A stretch of 64,000 nt of DNA from Lysobacter sp. yr284 (GCF_900107375.1 NZ_FNPT01000014.1:1-64000), one strand, 5' to 3'; shown: positions 19,273 to 27,927, counted from the stretch's first letter. The notes: generated by a model not told the origin, from the sequence alone. Numbers and translations are program-made.

Positions 19273-20637
19273 ATGCCGCAGACCTTCCATACCTTCGCCA
19301 CCGGCGCGCGCGCGCCGGCGCTGCCGCTGCTGGCGGCGGCGCTGACGCTCGCGCTGGCCGCCTGCGGCGACGGCAACGTCAAGCCCGAAGCCGCTGTCCA
19401 GGCCGCTGCGCAACAGCGGTGGAACGACGGGCCGCCGCCGCCGCCGCTGAGCGCGACCATTCCGCAGGACGTCAGCGTGCCGCAGGCCAACCCCAACCTG
19501 CAGGACCTGCAGGACGATTTCGACCTGCTGTCGTGGCAGTCCTTCGTCGCGGTGAACTGGCCGGCCGGGCCCGACGGCAATCCCAAGCCCGGCGCGACCA
19601 TCGGCCCGGACGTGCCGACGGTGTGGGAGAACTGGAAGGAAAGCCGCGAGATCTTCCTGCCCGGCGGCGCCACGCCGCTGCCGTGGGGCCAGGACACGCC
19701 GCCGCCGGCGGTGTGCAAGGGCTTGGGCGATGCGACCTTGCACCTGACCCAGGTCGGCAAGACGCCCAACGTGCTCGACGAAAGCGGCGAGCCGTTCGAG
19801 ACCGGCCCGTTGATCGACCAGAACGGCCAGTACGTGCGTTTCGCGATCCTGACCAACCGCGACATGTTCGACAACATCGTCGCCAACGGCCTGTACAGCA
19901 CGGCCGGCCAGAAGAAGTTCGGCAAGCCCGCGAACTTCGCCCTGCCCAAGGGCTCGCCCAACGTCGGCGCGATCATGATCAAGTCGGCGTGGAAGGTGCT
20001 CGGCGCCAACGACGACGCCGCCCGATTCCACACCGCCAAGGCGCTGGTCTACACCAATCCCGGCGAGAACGAGGGCGTGCAGGCCGCGTGCAAGCTGCAG
20101 ACGATGGGCCTGGTCGGGCTGCACATCGCGCACAAGACCGGCAGCGCGCCGCAGTGGGTGTGGTCGACCTTCGAGCACGTGGACAACGTGCCCACCCAGG
20201 GCGAGCCGATCGACAAGCCGCGCTACAACTTCTTCGACAAGAACTGCACGACCTGCCAGGTCAACCAGCCGCCGCCGCGGCCGTGGAATCCCAACAACCC
20301 GCACACCGTGCCGACCCAGGTGATGCGCGAGATCCCGCTGACCGACTCCACCAAGCGGCTCAACGCGACCTACCAGGCGCTGCTGCAGAAGAACTATCCG
20401 GGCACGGTGTGGGCCAACTACGAGCTGATCAGCACGCAGTGGCCGACCAAGGCCAACAACCCGATCGACCCGACCGGCAATCCCGCGCCGAGCTTCCTCG
20501 CCAACGCCACCTTGGAAACCTACATCCAGGGCCGGGTGCCGCTGGCCTCGTCGAGCTGCATGGCCTGCCACAACAACGCGACCATGAACAACCAATTGCC
20601 CTCGGATTTCACCTACCTGCTGCAGCGCGCGCAATAA
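19273..20637 (+). CDS. c-type haem lipoprotein of a GMC dehydrogenase system
   Basis: The 454-residue protein has a lipoprotein signal (ALTLALAACG, Cys31) and a single CxxCH haem site, C429-M-A-C432-H433, close to the C-terminus. A second CxxC (C325-T-T-C328) is followed by Gln rather than His and cannot bind haem c in the usual way. Between them the sequence is Asn/Pro/Trp-rich with no familiar cytochrome fold. Together with the next two genes it should carry electrons from the flavoprotein towards the respiratory chain. The family is not one I can name precisely. Confidence 0.8.
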   Translation: MPQTFHTFATGARAPALPLLAAALTLALAACGDGNVKPEAAVQAAAQQRWNDGPPPPPLSATIPQDVSVPQANPNLQDLQDDFDLLSWQSFVAVNWPAGPDGNPKPGATIGPDVPTVWENWKESREIFLPGGATPLPWGQDTPPPAVCKGLGDATLHLTQVGKTPNVLDESGEPFETGPLIDQNGQYVRFAILTNRDMFDNIVANGLYSTAGQKKFGKPANFALPKGSPNVGAIMIKSAWKVLGANDDAARFHTAKALVYTNPGENEGVQAACKLQTMGLVGLHIAHKTGSAPQWVWSTFEHVDNVPTQGEPIDKPRYNFFDKNCTTCQVNQPPPRPWNPNNPHTVPTQVMREIPLTDSTKRLNATYQALLQKNYPGTVWANYELISTQWPTKANNPIDPTGNPAPSFLANATLETYIQGRVPLASSSCMACHNNATMNNQLPSDFTYLLQRAQ

Positions 20638-20649
20638 GGGGACAGCGAC

Positions 20650-21153
20650 ATGGTGTTCGACTACATGGATTACTTCGTCAGCATGAGCGTCGGCCTGACC
20701 GGCTTCGCCAGCGAGGCGATCGCGCCGGAAATCGATCCGGTCGGAATCAAGACCGTCTACTTGCAGGCGTTCGACGAGAAACTGCCCGACGGCATGGCCG
20801 AGCAGATCCTGGAGCGCTACAAGGCGCTGTTCGAGGCCGCCGGCGGCAAGCCGGGCAACGAAGAGCAGATCGTCGGCCAGATGCTCGGCGGCAGCGGCAC
20901 CACGCCCGCGCAGATACTGGCGATGCGCCAGCTGATCTTCCTGTGGTACGCCGGCGCCTGGCCGAGCGTGCAGTACGACGACAGTCCCTCGCGCGGGCAG
21001 ACCTTCAGCAGCGTGATTTCCGCCGAGAGCTACACCCAGGGCCTGGTGTGGCGGGTGATGCAATCGCATCCGATGGGCAGCTCGACCTACAACTACGGTT
21101 ACTGGGCCACAGACCCGCCGCCGCTGTCGGCCTATCTGGAGAATCCGGTATGA
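20650..21153 (+). CDS. Small subunit-like protein of the GMC oxidoreductase
   Basis: This 167-residue protein lies 12 bp after the haem lipoprotein gene and overlaps the GMC gene by ATGA. Its size, position and C-terminal segment (YTQGLVWRVMQSHPMGSSTYNYGYWATDPP) fit the small subunit of membrane FAD-dependent sugar or alcohol dehydrogenases (gluconate dehydrogenase subunit 3 and sorbitol dehydrogenase-like). No Tat motif or signal peptide is visible, unlike many such subunits, so export would have to happen as a complex or not at all. The assignment rests mainly on context. Confidence 0.7.
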   Translation: MVFDYMDYFVSMSVGLTGFASEAIAPEIDPVGIKTVYLQAFDEKLPDGMAEQILERYKALFEAAGGKPGNEEQIVGQMLGGSGTTPAQILAMRQLIFLWYAGAWPSVQYDDSPSRGQTFSSVISAESYTQGLVWRVMQSHPMGSSTYNYGYWATDPPPLSAYLENPV

Positions 21154-23120
21154 GCATCGTCACCCCTCCCGGCGGCTTCGACGTGGTGATCGTGGGCTCG
21201 GGCATCTCCGGCTCGATCATCGCCTACCAGCTCGGCAAGGCCGGCAAGAAAGTGTTGATCCTCGAAGGCGGGCCGCCGGTGCCCAAGAGCCGCGAGGACT
21301 ACATGCAGACCTTCTTCACCGCCGACGCCAAGACCCCGGAATCGCCGTACCCGCCGACCACCCAGGGCGCGAGCGGCACCGGCAACGCGCTCGGCCAGCC
21401 CGACCCGGCCACGCTCAACACCCCGCGCTACACGGTGCTGCAGATCAACGCCTGGCAGGACCCGAAGCAGTGCTACTTCATCTACGGGCCGCAGGCGGCG
21501 ACCTCGCCCAGCGACCCGCAGATGACCTTCGCCTTCGGCAGTTCCTACGAACGCGTCGCCGGCGGCACCACATGGCATTGGCTGGGCACCTCGCTGATGC
21601 ACCTGCCCAACGATTTCCAGCTCAAGACCAAATACGGCCAGGGCGTGGACTGGCCCAACGGGGCGAAGTTCTACGAGCAACTGCTGCCGTACTACCGCGC
21701 CGCGACCGAAGTGATCGGCGTGTCCAGCGACCGCGATCCGATGGTCGACCTGTACAAGACCTTCAACGTGCAGCCCGGCGGCGTGTACGGGCCGGACTAC
21801 GATTTCCCGATGCCGGGGATCGTGCCCTCGACCAACGACGCGCTGTACCAGCGCAACGTGACCGCGCTGAAGATCGACGGCATTTCGCTGTTCGTGACGC
21901 CGACGCCGCAGGGGCGCAACTCGCGTCCGGGCAAGCGCCGCCAGTGCGCGGGCAACACCAATTGCATCCCGATCTGCCCGATCCAGGCCAAGTACGACGG
22001 CACCGTGACCCTGGCCCAGGCGCTGCAGACCGGCAACGTGCAGATCCAGTACCAAAGCGTGGCCAGCAACATCCGCCTGAAGGACAAGCAGGTCAGCGGT
22101 ATCGACTACCTGACCTACGACACCCAGACCGGGCCGTCCACCGGCGGCGGCACCGCGGTGGGCAAGCGCTACGTGCTGGCCGCGCACGCGATCGAGACGC
22201 CCAAGCTGTTGCTGATGTCCAACGGCAACCCCGGTTATCCCAACGGCGTGGCCAACAGCTCCGGCCAGGTCGGGCGCAACCTCATGGATCACGTGATGTA
22301 CCTGGCCTGGGGCCTGGCCAAGGCGCCGGTCTACGCTTATCGCGGGCCGCTGGCGACGTCGGGCATCGAGGCCGCGCGCGACGGCGCGTTCCGCAGCCAG
22401 CGCGCGGCCTACCGCATCGAGATCGGCAACGAGGGCTGGAATTGGGCGGCCAACGATCCCAACACCACGCTCGCCGATTTCGTGTTCGGGCAGAACAACA
22501 CCCAGCTCAACGGCAATTCGGTCAACGCGCAGGGGCAGGCGCTGCGATTCGATCCGAACCTGCCGGCCTACAGCCAACTCTACGGCTCGAAACTGGTGAA
22601 CGCGCTCAACGGCGTCTATGTCCGGCAGTTGCGCCTGGGCTACCTGATCGAGCAGCTGCCCGATCCCGACAACCGGGTGACCCTGTCGACCCAGTACAAG
22701 GACCGCCTGGGCCTGCCGCGGCCGCAGGTGACCTACCGCATCCGCGAGGACTACGTGCGCAACGCCTTCGTCTCGGCCAAGCAGGCCTCGACCGAGATCT
22801 TCAAGGCGCTCGGCGCGATCGAGTACACCCAGGAACCGCAGAACGCGCAGCTCAGCGGGCCCAAGGCCTCGGCCACGACCTTCCGCTACCAGGGCCAGAA
22901 CTTCATCTTCTACGGCGCCGGCCACATCATCGGCACCTACCGCATGGGCAGCAGCGCCGGCGATTCGGTGCTCAACGCGCGCCAGCAATCCTGGGACCAC
23001 GACAACCTGTACATGGTCGGCAGCGGCGTGTTCCCGTCCACCGCGACCGCGAACCCGACCCTGACCATCGCCGCGCTGGCGCTGCAGGCGGCGGACAACC
23101 TGCTGCACGACCTGGGCTGA
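21150..23120 (+). CDS. GMC family FAD-dependent oxidoreductase, large subunit
   Basis: The 656-residue flavoprotein starts with a Rossmann FAD site (VVIVGSGISGSIIAYQLGKAG, then ILEGG). A Cys-rich segment, QCAGNTNCIPICP, resembles the iron-sulfur region of FAD glucose, fructose and gluconate dehydrogenases. The C-terminal GMC domain has GAGHIIGTYRMG with the catalytic His and VFPSTATANPTLT. It should oxidise a sugar, sugar acid or alcohol and pass electrons to the co-transcribed haem lipoprotein. No signal peptide is present. The substrate cannot be inferred. Confidence 0.9.
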   Translation: MSIVTPPGGFDVVIVGSGISGSIIAYQLGKAGKKVLILEGGPPVPKSREDYMQTFFTADAKTPESPYPPTTQGASGTGNALGQPDPATLNTPRYTVLQINAWQDPKQCYFIYGPQAATSPSDPQMTFAFGSSYERVAGGTTWHWLGTSLMHLPNDFQLKTKYGQGVDWPNGAKFYEQLLPYYRAATEVIGVSSDRDPMVDLYKTFNVQPGGVYGPDYDFPMPGIVPSTNDALYQRNVTALKIDGISLFVTPTPQGRNSRPGKRRQCAGNTNCIPICPIQAKYDGTVTLAQALQTGNVQIQYQSVASNIRLKDKQVSGIDYLTYDTQTGPSTGGGTAVGKRYVLAAHAIETPKLLLMSNGNPGYPNGVANSSGQVGRNLMDHVMYLAWGLAKAPVYAYRGPLATSGIEAARDGAFRSQRAAYRIEIGNEGWNWAANDPNTTLADFVFGQNNTQLNGNSVNAQGQALRFDPNLPAYSQLYGSKLVNALNGVYVRQLRLGYLIEQLPDPDNRVTLSTQYKDRLGLPRPQVTYRIREDYVRNAFVSAKQASTEIFKALGAIEYTQEPQNAQLSGPKASATTFRYQGQNFIFYGAGHIIGTYRMGSSAGDSVLNARQQSWDHDNLYMVGSGVFPSTATANPTLTIAALALQAADNLLHDLG

Positions 23121-23135
23121 GGCGGGGGACTGCTG

Positions 23136-23245
23136 TTGTGGGAGGGACTTCAGTCCCGATGCTTTTGGCTCAGGTGCGGCAGGACCTGCATGAGGGTCGA
23201 TTCGATCTGAGCGGAAAGCATCGGGACTGAAGTCCCTCCCACAAA
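23136..23245. repeat. REP-like inverted pair, family 2 variant
   Basis: TTGTGGGAGGGACTTCAGTC and its complement flank about 60 bp between the convergent GMC and WYL genes. The core stem is GGGACT/AGTCCC instead of GGGCCT/AGGCCC at the other copies, a paired change that keeps the hairpin. Confidence 0.85.
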
Positions 23246-23248
23246 ATC

Positions 23249-24211
23249 CTAGCCGGCGGGCGGCTCCAGCCCGCGCAACAAGCGTTGCGCCACTTCGCGC
23301 AGCTGCGCCACCCGCTCGGCGCCGTCGATCAACTCGAATTCCACCCCGGTCAGCGCCAGCAGCGCCAGGATCTCCTCGGCGCTGTCGCCGCGCACGTGCA
23401 GCAGGCTGCTGCTGTCGTCGATGTGTTCGAGCACGCCGCACCACGGCGGCAGGGTCGGCGCCAGCGTCTCGGCGCTGCCGCGCAGGCGCACGCGCACGCG
23501 CAGGCCTTCGCCGCTGATGACCTGGCTGATCGAGCGCTGCACGTAGGCGGCCACGTCCTCGGGGAACTTGCGCGGCACGAAGCCGCCGCCGCAGCGCAGG
23601 CTGCGGATGCGGTCGGCGCGGAACAGCCGCCAGTCGTCGCGGCTGCGGTCCCAGGCCAGCAGGTACCAGCGCCGGCCGCTGTTGACCAGGCGCAGCGGCT
23701 CGATGGTGCGGCTGCTGGCGCGGCCGCCGCGGTCGCTGTAGTCCAGTTCCAGCAGGCGATGGTCGCGGCAGGCGCCGGCCAGTTCGGTCAGGGTGTCGAC
23801 GTCGGGGCTTTCCTGGCTCTGGCCCAGGCTCAGGGTCACCGAGTACAGCGCGCCGACCCGGCGGCGCAGCCGCGCCGGCAGCAATTGGTCGAGCTTGCCG
23901 AGCAGGCCGACCGCGGTGTCCTCGATCCGCGCCACGCTGCTGGCGGCGCTGCGCAGCGCCACCACCATCGCCACCGCCTCGTCGTCGTCGAGCAGCAGCG
24001 GCGGCAGGCTGGCGCCGGCGGCGAGCCGGTAGCCGCCGCCGACCCCGGCCGAGGCCTGCACCGGATAGCCCAGTTCGCGCAGCCGGTCGACGTCGCGGCG
24101 GACCGTGCGCGCGTCCACTTCCAGGCGCTCGCACAGCTCCGCCCCGGTCCAGTGGCGGCGCGATTGCAGCAGCGACAGCAGTCGCAGCAGGCGGGTCGAG
24201 GTCTTCAGCAT
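23249..24211 (-). CDS. YafY-like HTH and WYL-domain transcriptional regulator
   Basis: This 320-residue protein has an N-terminal winged HTH (MLKTSTRLLRLLSLLQ, TGAELCERLEVDARTVRRDVDRL), a WYL domain at about 130-220 with the variant RRWYLLAWD, and a C-terminal WCX extension. ATG 24211 is chosen because an upstream in-frame ATG at 24241 lies inside the palindromic operator. WYL regulators sense small ligands or nucleic acid. The divergent GFA gene is the likely target. Confidence 0.9.
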   Translation of the reverse strand: MLKTSTRLLRLLSLLQSRRHWTGAELCERLEVDARTVRRDVDRLRELGYPVQASAGVGGGYRLAAGASLPPLLLDDDEAVAMVVALRSAASSVARIEDTAVGLLGKLDQLLPARLRRRVGALYSVTLSLGQSQESPDVDTLTELAGACRDHRLLELDYSDRGGRASSRTIEPLRLVNSGRRWYLLAWDRSRDDWRLFRADRIRSLRCGGGFVPRKFPEDVAAYVQRSISQVISGEGLRVRVRLRGSAETLAPTLPPWCGVLEHIDDSSSLLHVRGDSAEEILALLALTGVEFELIDGAERVAQLREVAQRLLRGLEPPAG

Positions 24212-24231
24212 GGGGCCCAGTGTAAAACCCA

Positions 24232-24254
24232 TTGAGGACATATCCTGTCCTCAA
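24232..24254. promoter_or_regulatory. Perfect inverted-repeat operator between WYL and GFA genes
   Basis: TTGAGGACA, spacer TATCC, TGTCCTCAA: a perfect 9-5-9 dyad, 20 bp from the WYL start and 63 bp from the GFA start. GGACA/TGTCC dyads are typical binding sites of YafY-like regulators, which usually sit next to their target gene. One site could serve both promoters. Confidence 0.8.
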
Positions 24255-24317
24255 AGCGGGGTAATCTGGCTGCGAACCGGGGAACCGCCCCGGCACCACC
24301 GAACCGGAGCCACCGCC

Positions 24318-24725
24318 ATGACCGTCCAGACCTACCAGGCCAGCTGCCATTGCGGCGCGATCCGTTACGAAGTCGACCTCGACCTGGACGCCGGCACCTC
24401 GCGCTGCAACTGCTCGATCTGCGGCAAGCTGCGCAAGTGGGGCGCGATCGTGAAGCCCGACGCGTTCCGCCTGCTCGCCGGCGATGTGGCGGACATGGGC
24501 GACTACCAGTTCGGCACCTTCAGCGGCCACCACCGCTTCTGCAAGCAATGCGGCGTCCACGCCTTCGGCGAAGGCGAACTCGAGGTGCTGGGCGGCAAGT
24601 ACTACGCGATCAACGTGGCCTGCCTGGACGTGGACCACGCCGTCCTCGCCGCCGCGCCGGTGCGGTTCATGGACGGCCTGCACAACAACTGGTTCGAACT
24701 GCCGGCGGTGACCGCGCACATGTAA
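24318..24725 (+). CDS. GFA family zinc-binding protein
   Basis: The 135-residue protein has the family cysteines: CHCGAIRYE, CNCSICGKLRKWGA and FCKQCGVHAF, which bind two zinc ions. The family is named for a Paracoccus protein proposed to speed the joining of glutathione to formaldehyde, though enzymatic activity is disputed. The start follows CGGAG with 9-nt spacing. It is divergent from a WYL regulator with a shared operator, implying induction by an unknown signal. A second GFA gene lies 700 bp downstream. Confidence 0.88.
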   Translation: MTVQTYQASCHCGAIRYEVDLDLDAGTSRCNCSICGKLRKWGAIVKPDAFRLLAGDVADMGDYQFGTFSGHHRFCKQCGVHAFGEGELEVLGGKYYAINVACLDVDHAVLAAAPVRFMDGLHNNWFELPAVTAHM

Positions 24726-24751
24726 ACCGCGACGCACCCGCGTGACCTGAC

Positions 24752-24780
24752 TGTAGGAGCGGCGCAAGCCGCGACCGCGA
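24752..24780 (+). repeat. REP-like family 1, single unit
   Basis: TGTAGGAGCGGCGCAAGCCG followed by CGACCGCGA matches one arm of the family 1 doublets. No inverted partner lies nearby. Confidence 0.8.
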
Positions 24781-24845
24781 ACCCGCGACGACGACGAACC
24801 CCGCCGCCCCGCGAAAAAGCGCGTCCGCTACCGGCGCCGAAACCG

Positions 24846-24875
24846 AAAAGCGCCTTGTCGCGACCGACAAGGCGC
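24846..24875 (-). terminator. Terminator of the six-cysteine protein gene
   Basis: GCGCCTTGTCG (24850-24860) pairs perfectly with CGACAAGGCGC (24865-24875) around a 4-nt loop. Read on the minus strand the stem is followed by CTTTTC. It lies 35 bp past the stop of the small exported protein gene. Confidence 0.8.
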
Positions 24876-24909
24876 CCAGGACGATCCGAAGCCTTCGATC
24901 GCGATCCGA

Positions 24910-25125
24910 TCACGGATAGATCAGCGGGCACTGGTAATAGCAGTGGTCGATGTTGATCAGGCGGCATTCCTCGCCGCCGCCCGCCGCCTGACAGCGCTCG
25001 ATCTCGATCTGCTGGCAGTTGGAGACGCAGGCCAGGTCGTAGTCCTGGCCGGCGAACGCGGCAGCGGCGAAGCTCAGTCCGAACGCGAAGGTGCACAGCG
25101 CTGCCAGTTGCGTCTTTCGGGCCAT
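24910..25125 (-). CDS. Small exported six-cysteine protein
   Basis: The gene is supported by AAGGAG 7 nt before the ATG and by a terminator just downstream. The 71-residue product has a clear Sec signal (MARKTQLA, hydrophobic core, cut after AFA at residue 25). The 46-residue mature part has exactly six cysteines at 33, 37, 45, 54, 62 and 66, giving the mirror-symmetric pattern C-x3-C-x7-C-x8-C-x7-C-x3-C, and ends in a CPLIYP tail. Three disulfides in the periplasm or medium are likely. I recognise no family. It lies between two GFA genes on the opposite strand. Confidence 0.8.
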   Translation of the reverse strand: MARKTQLAALCTFAFGLSFAAAAFAGQDYDLACVSNCQQIEIERCQAAGGGEECRLINIDHCYYQCPLIYP

Positions 25126-25407
25126 GTTCCCACTCCTTGGATGCCCGGGATCGGGCGCGCCGAGCTTAGCAACCGCGCTGCGCGCCGCCGCCGCGCCGGC
25201 CGGCTTCAGCCGATGGATGGCGGCGCAGGCCCGGCGCATTGCGACACCGCTCCCGATCCGGACGACCGTGCGCCTCGCGCACGGCGGCGTTTGCGCTGCA
25301 CTGCCGAAGGATCGTCCGCATCGCCCGTGCGCGGCGGCGGGCGAATCCAGGACCGAACCCGCCCGCAGGCACCGGCCATGCTCGACGCCCTTCACGCGGA
25401 GTCCGGC

Positions 25408-25827
25408 ATGAGCGAGCACACCCCACACAGCGGCACCTTCCACGGCGGCTGCCACTGCGGCGCGGTCCGTTTCCGCGCGCAAGTCGATCCCGCCCAGGGC
25501 AGCGTGCGCTGCAACTGTTCGCTGTGCGCGCGCATTCGGCGCTGGGCCGCGATCCTGGCGCCGTCGGCGTTCGAACTGCTCGAAGGCGAGGACGCGTTGG
25601 CCGACTATCGCTTCGGTCGCGGCGTGGCGCGGCACCGGTTCTGCCGGCATTGCGGCGTGCACGTGTTCGCGCAGAACCACGTCGAGGAACTCGGCGGCGA
25701 CTACGTGTCGCTGAGCCTGGCCTGCCTCGACGTCGCGCCGCAATGGCTGGCGGCGGTGCCGGTGGCCTACCTCAACGGGCGCGACGAGGATTGGGCGCGG
25801 CCGCCGGCGGTGACGGCGCATATGTGA
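25408..25827 (+). CDS. GFA family zinc-binding protein, second copy
   Basis: The 139-residue paralogue of the protein at 24318 has the same cysteine groups (CHCGAVRFR, CNCSLCARIRRWAA, FCRHCGVHVF) and the shared C-terminus PPAVTAHM. GGAG lies 6 nt before the chosen ATG; an in-frame ATG at 25378 is an alternative. The two copies differ enough not to be a recent duplication. Role as for the family: zinc-binding, proposed but unproven action on glutathione adducts. Confidence 0.85.
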   Translation: MSEHTPHSGTFHGGCHCGAVRFRAQVDPAQGSVRCNCSLCARIRRWAAILAPSAFELLEGEDALADYRFGRGVARHRFCRHCGVHVFAQNHVEELGGDYVSLSLACLDVAPQWLAAVPVAYLNGRDEDWARPPAVTAHM

Positions 25828-25904
25828 GCGGCGGGGTTCGTCGCGATCTTTGCGCCGCGGCCAAACCCGCGCATGCTTGGCGACGCTCCCCACGCGCGAA
25901 TCCG

Positions 25905-26369
25905 ATGGACACCCACGCCCTCAAGAAAGTCTGCCGCAGCTATCCGGGCGTCGAGGAAAAACGCCACGCCGCGCCATCGAACATCCTGGTCTACAGCGTC
26001 GGCGGAAAGTTCTTCGCCTACTTCAAGACCAGCGAGCCCGAGCGCTGGCGTTTCAGCTTCAGGGCCAGCGCCGAGCGCTTCCTGGAACTGACCGGCGTTC
26101 CCGGAATCAAGCCGGCGCGCTTCATGGGGCGGCACCACTGGGTCACCGTGGTCGATGTGCGGCAGATGCCGGCCGACTACCTGCGCGAACTGGTGGACTG
26201 GTCGTACCGGCGCGCGCTCGGCAACCTCAGCCGCAAGCGCCAGGCCGAGGCCCTGGACGGCGCCAGCGACGCGGTGCGCGCGCGGCTCACGCCGCTGGCG
26301 CCGCCGAAAGCGCGCCCAAGGCTGCTAACGCATTCTCGATCCGCGCATCGAGCGGGTGGCCGTAGTTGA
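25905..26369 (+). CDS. MmcQ/YjbR family protein
   Basis: The 154-residue protein shows the CyaY-like fold of the MmcQ/YjbR group: an N-terminal helix (ALKKVCRSYPGVEEKRHAAPSNILVYSVGGKFFAYF), a central sheet (RWRFSFRA), then the WVTVVDVRQMPADYLRELVDWSYRRAL motif. Family members are annotated as DNA-binding but their role is poorly defined. The last 83 bp overlap the 3' end of the convergent MocR-type gene, so the basic tail after residue about 125 may be an extension specific to this strain. Confidence 0.8.
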   Translation: MDTHALKKVCRSYPGVEEKRHAAPSNILVYSVGGKFFAYFKTSEPERWRFSFRASAERFLELTGVPGIKPARFMGRHHWVTVVDVRQMPADYLRELVDWSYRRALGNLSRKRQAEALDGASDAVRARLTPLAPPKARPRLLTHSRSAHRAGGRS

Positions 26370-27705
26370 GGCGCAGGCAGCGCCCGTAGCCGCGTTCGGC
26401 CGAGAACATCGGCCCTGGCGCGATGCTGATGCCGCGTTGCGCGGCCTGCCGCTGCAGGGCCAGCGCGTCGCGGCCCGGCGGCAGCTCGATCCACAGGAAA
26501 TAGCCGCCGTCGGGACGGGTGACGCGGGTGCCGGCGGGGAAATGCCGGGCGACCGCGTCCAGGTACGCGGCCTGCTGCTGGGCCAGGGTCTTGCGCAGCC
26601 CGCGCAGGTGGCGCTCGTAGCTGCCGCGCTGCAGGTAGCGCGCGATCGCCAGTTGCGCCGGCACGCAGGTCGACAGGGTGTTGGTCAGCTTGAGCCGCGC
26701 GACTTGCTGGGTATAGCGTCCCGGCGCGGCCCAGCCGATGCGGTAGCCCGGCGCCAGGGTCTTGGAGAACGAGGAGCAGTGCAGCACCAGCCCGCGGGTG
26801 TCGAAGGCCTTGGCCGGCAGCGGCCGGCGCGCGCCGAAGTGCAGCTCGCCGTAGACGTCGTCCTCGATCAACGGCAGTTCGTAGCGCGCGAGCAGCTGCA
26901 CCAGTTCGCGGGTCTTGGCTTCGGGCAGGCTGGCGCCGAGCGGATTCTGGAAGCTGGTCATCAGCCAGCAGGCCTTGGGCGCGTGGCGGCGGATCGCCGC
27001 TTCCAGCGCGCCCAGCTCGATGCCCTCGCGCGGGTGGGTGGGCACTTCCACCGCGCGCAGGCCGCGGCGCTCCAGGGTCTGCAGCGCGGCGTAGAAGCAC
27101 GGCGACTCGACCAGCACCGCGTCGCCGGGCTGGGCGACCGCGGCGATGCACAGGTTCAAGGCTTCGATCGCGCCATTGCAGACCACCAGGTCGCCCGCGC
27201 CCAGCTCGACGCCTTCGACCCGGTAGCGCAGGGCGATGTGGCGGCGCAGTTCGGCGTTGCCCGGGGTGAGGTCGTCGACGGTACTGCGCGGGTCCAGGTG
27301 CACCGCCTCGTGCGCCATCGCCCGGCCGAGCTTGGCCAGCGGGAACAGCGCCGGGCTCATGAAGGCCGAGCCCAGCGGCACGATCTCGCGCGCCATCGCC
27401 GATTCCAGCACTTCGAACACCAGCGCGCTGACGTCGACCGGCCGCGACTCGCCCTGCGGCGCCGAGGCGGTGTCCGGCTCCGGCGGCAGCTGCAGCGCCG
27501 CCGGCGCGACGTAATACCCCGAGCGCGGCCGCGCGCGCACCAGCCCCTGCGCCTCGAGCAGGTAATAGGCCTGGAACACCGTCGCCGGACTGAGCTTGCG
27601 CGCCGCGCTCGCCTGGCGCACCGACGGCAGCCGCTGTCCGGGCTGCAGCAGCCCCTGCCGGATCGAGCGGGCGAGGTCGTTGGCGAGGGCTTGGTAGCGC
27701 TTCAT
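26287..27705 (-). CDS. MocR/PdxR-type GntR regulator with aminotransferase domain
   Basis: The 472-residue fusion has a GntR winged HTH (residues 1-75: YQALANDLARSIRQGLLQPGQRLPSVRQASAARKLSPATVFQAY) and a fold-type I aminotransferase domain with the PLP lysine motif SSFSKTLAPGYRIGW. Such proteins use PLP or a PLP-amino acid adduct as effector and regulate vitamin B6 or amino-acid genes. No obvious partner gene is divergent within 200 bp, though small membrane proteins start upstream on the other strand. Confidence 0.92.
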   Translation of the reverse strand: MKRYQALANDLARSIRQGLLQPGQRLPSVRQASAARKLSPATVFQAYYLLEAQGLVRARPRSGYYVAPAALQLPPEPDTASAPQGESRPVDVSALVFEVLESAMAREIVPLGSAFMSPALFPLAKLGRAMAHEAVHLDPRSTVDDLTPGNAELRRHIALRYRVEGVELGAGDLVVCNGAIEALNLCIAAVAQPGDAVLVESPCFYAALQTLERRGLRAVEVPTHPREGIELGALEAAIRRHAPKACWLMTSFQNPLGASLPEAKTRELVQLLARYELPLIEDDVYGELHFGARRPLPAKAFDTRGLVLHCSSFSKTLAPGYRIGWAAPGRYTQQVARLKLTNTLSTCVPAQLAIARYLQRGSYERHLRGLRKTLAQQQAAYLDAVARHFPAGTRVTRPDGGYFLWIELPPGRDALALQRQAAQRGISIAPGPMFSAERGYGRCLRLNYGHPLDARIENALAALGALSAAPAA

Positions 27706-27927
27706 GGGGGCGGCAAGGGAGCAGCGGCGCAGGACGCGGGAAATGGAGGGCGCGAGATGGGGAATGGCGAGGCGAGCCCGTCTTCAACCGCTCCCGGTTG
27801 CCCGTTGCTGGTTCTCGCTATTTCATGCGACTGATCCGGTTTTTTGCTCCGAATCTGAGTCTACGCAATCTGTGCCGATAGGCGAACAATGGACCCCGCA
27901 GCAAAGGCTGCGCGAACGTCCAAGCAC

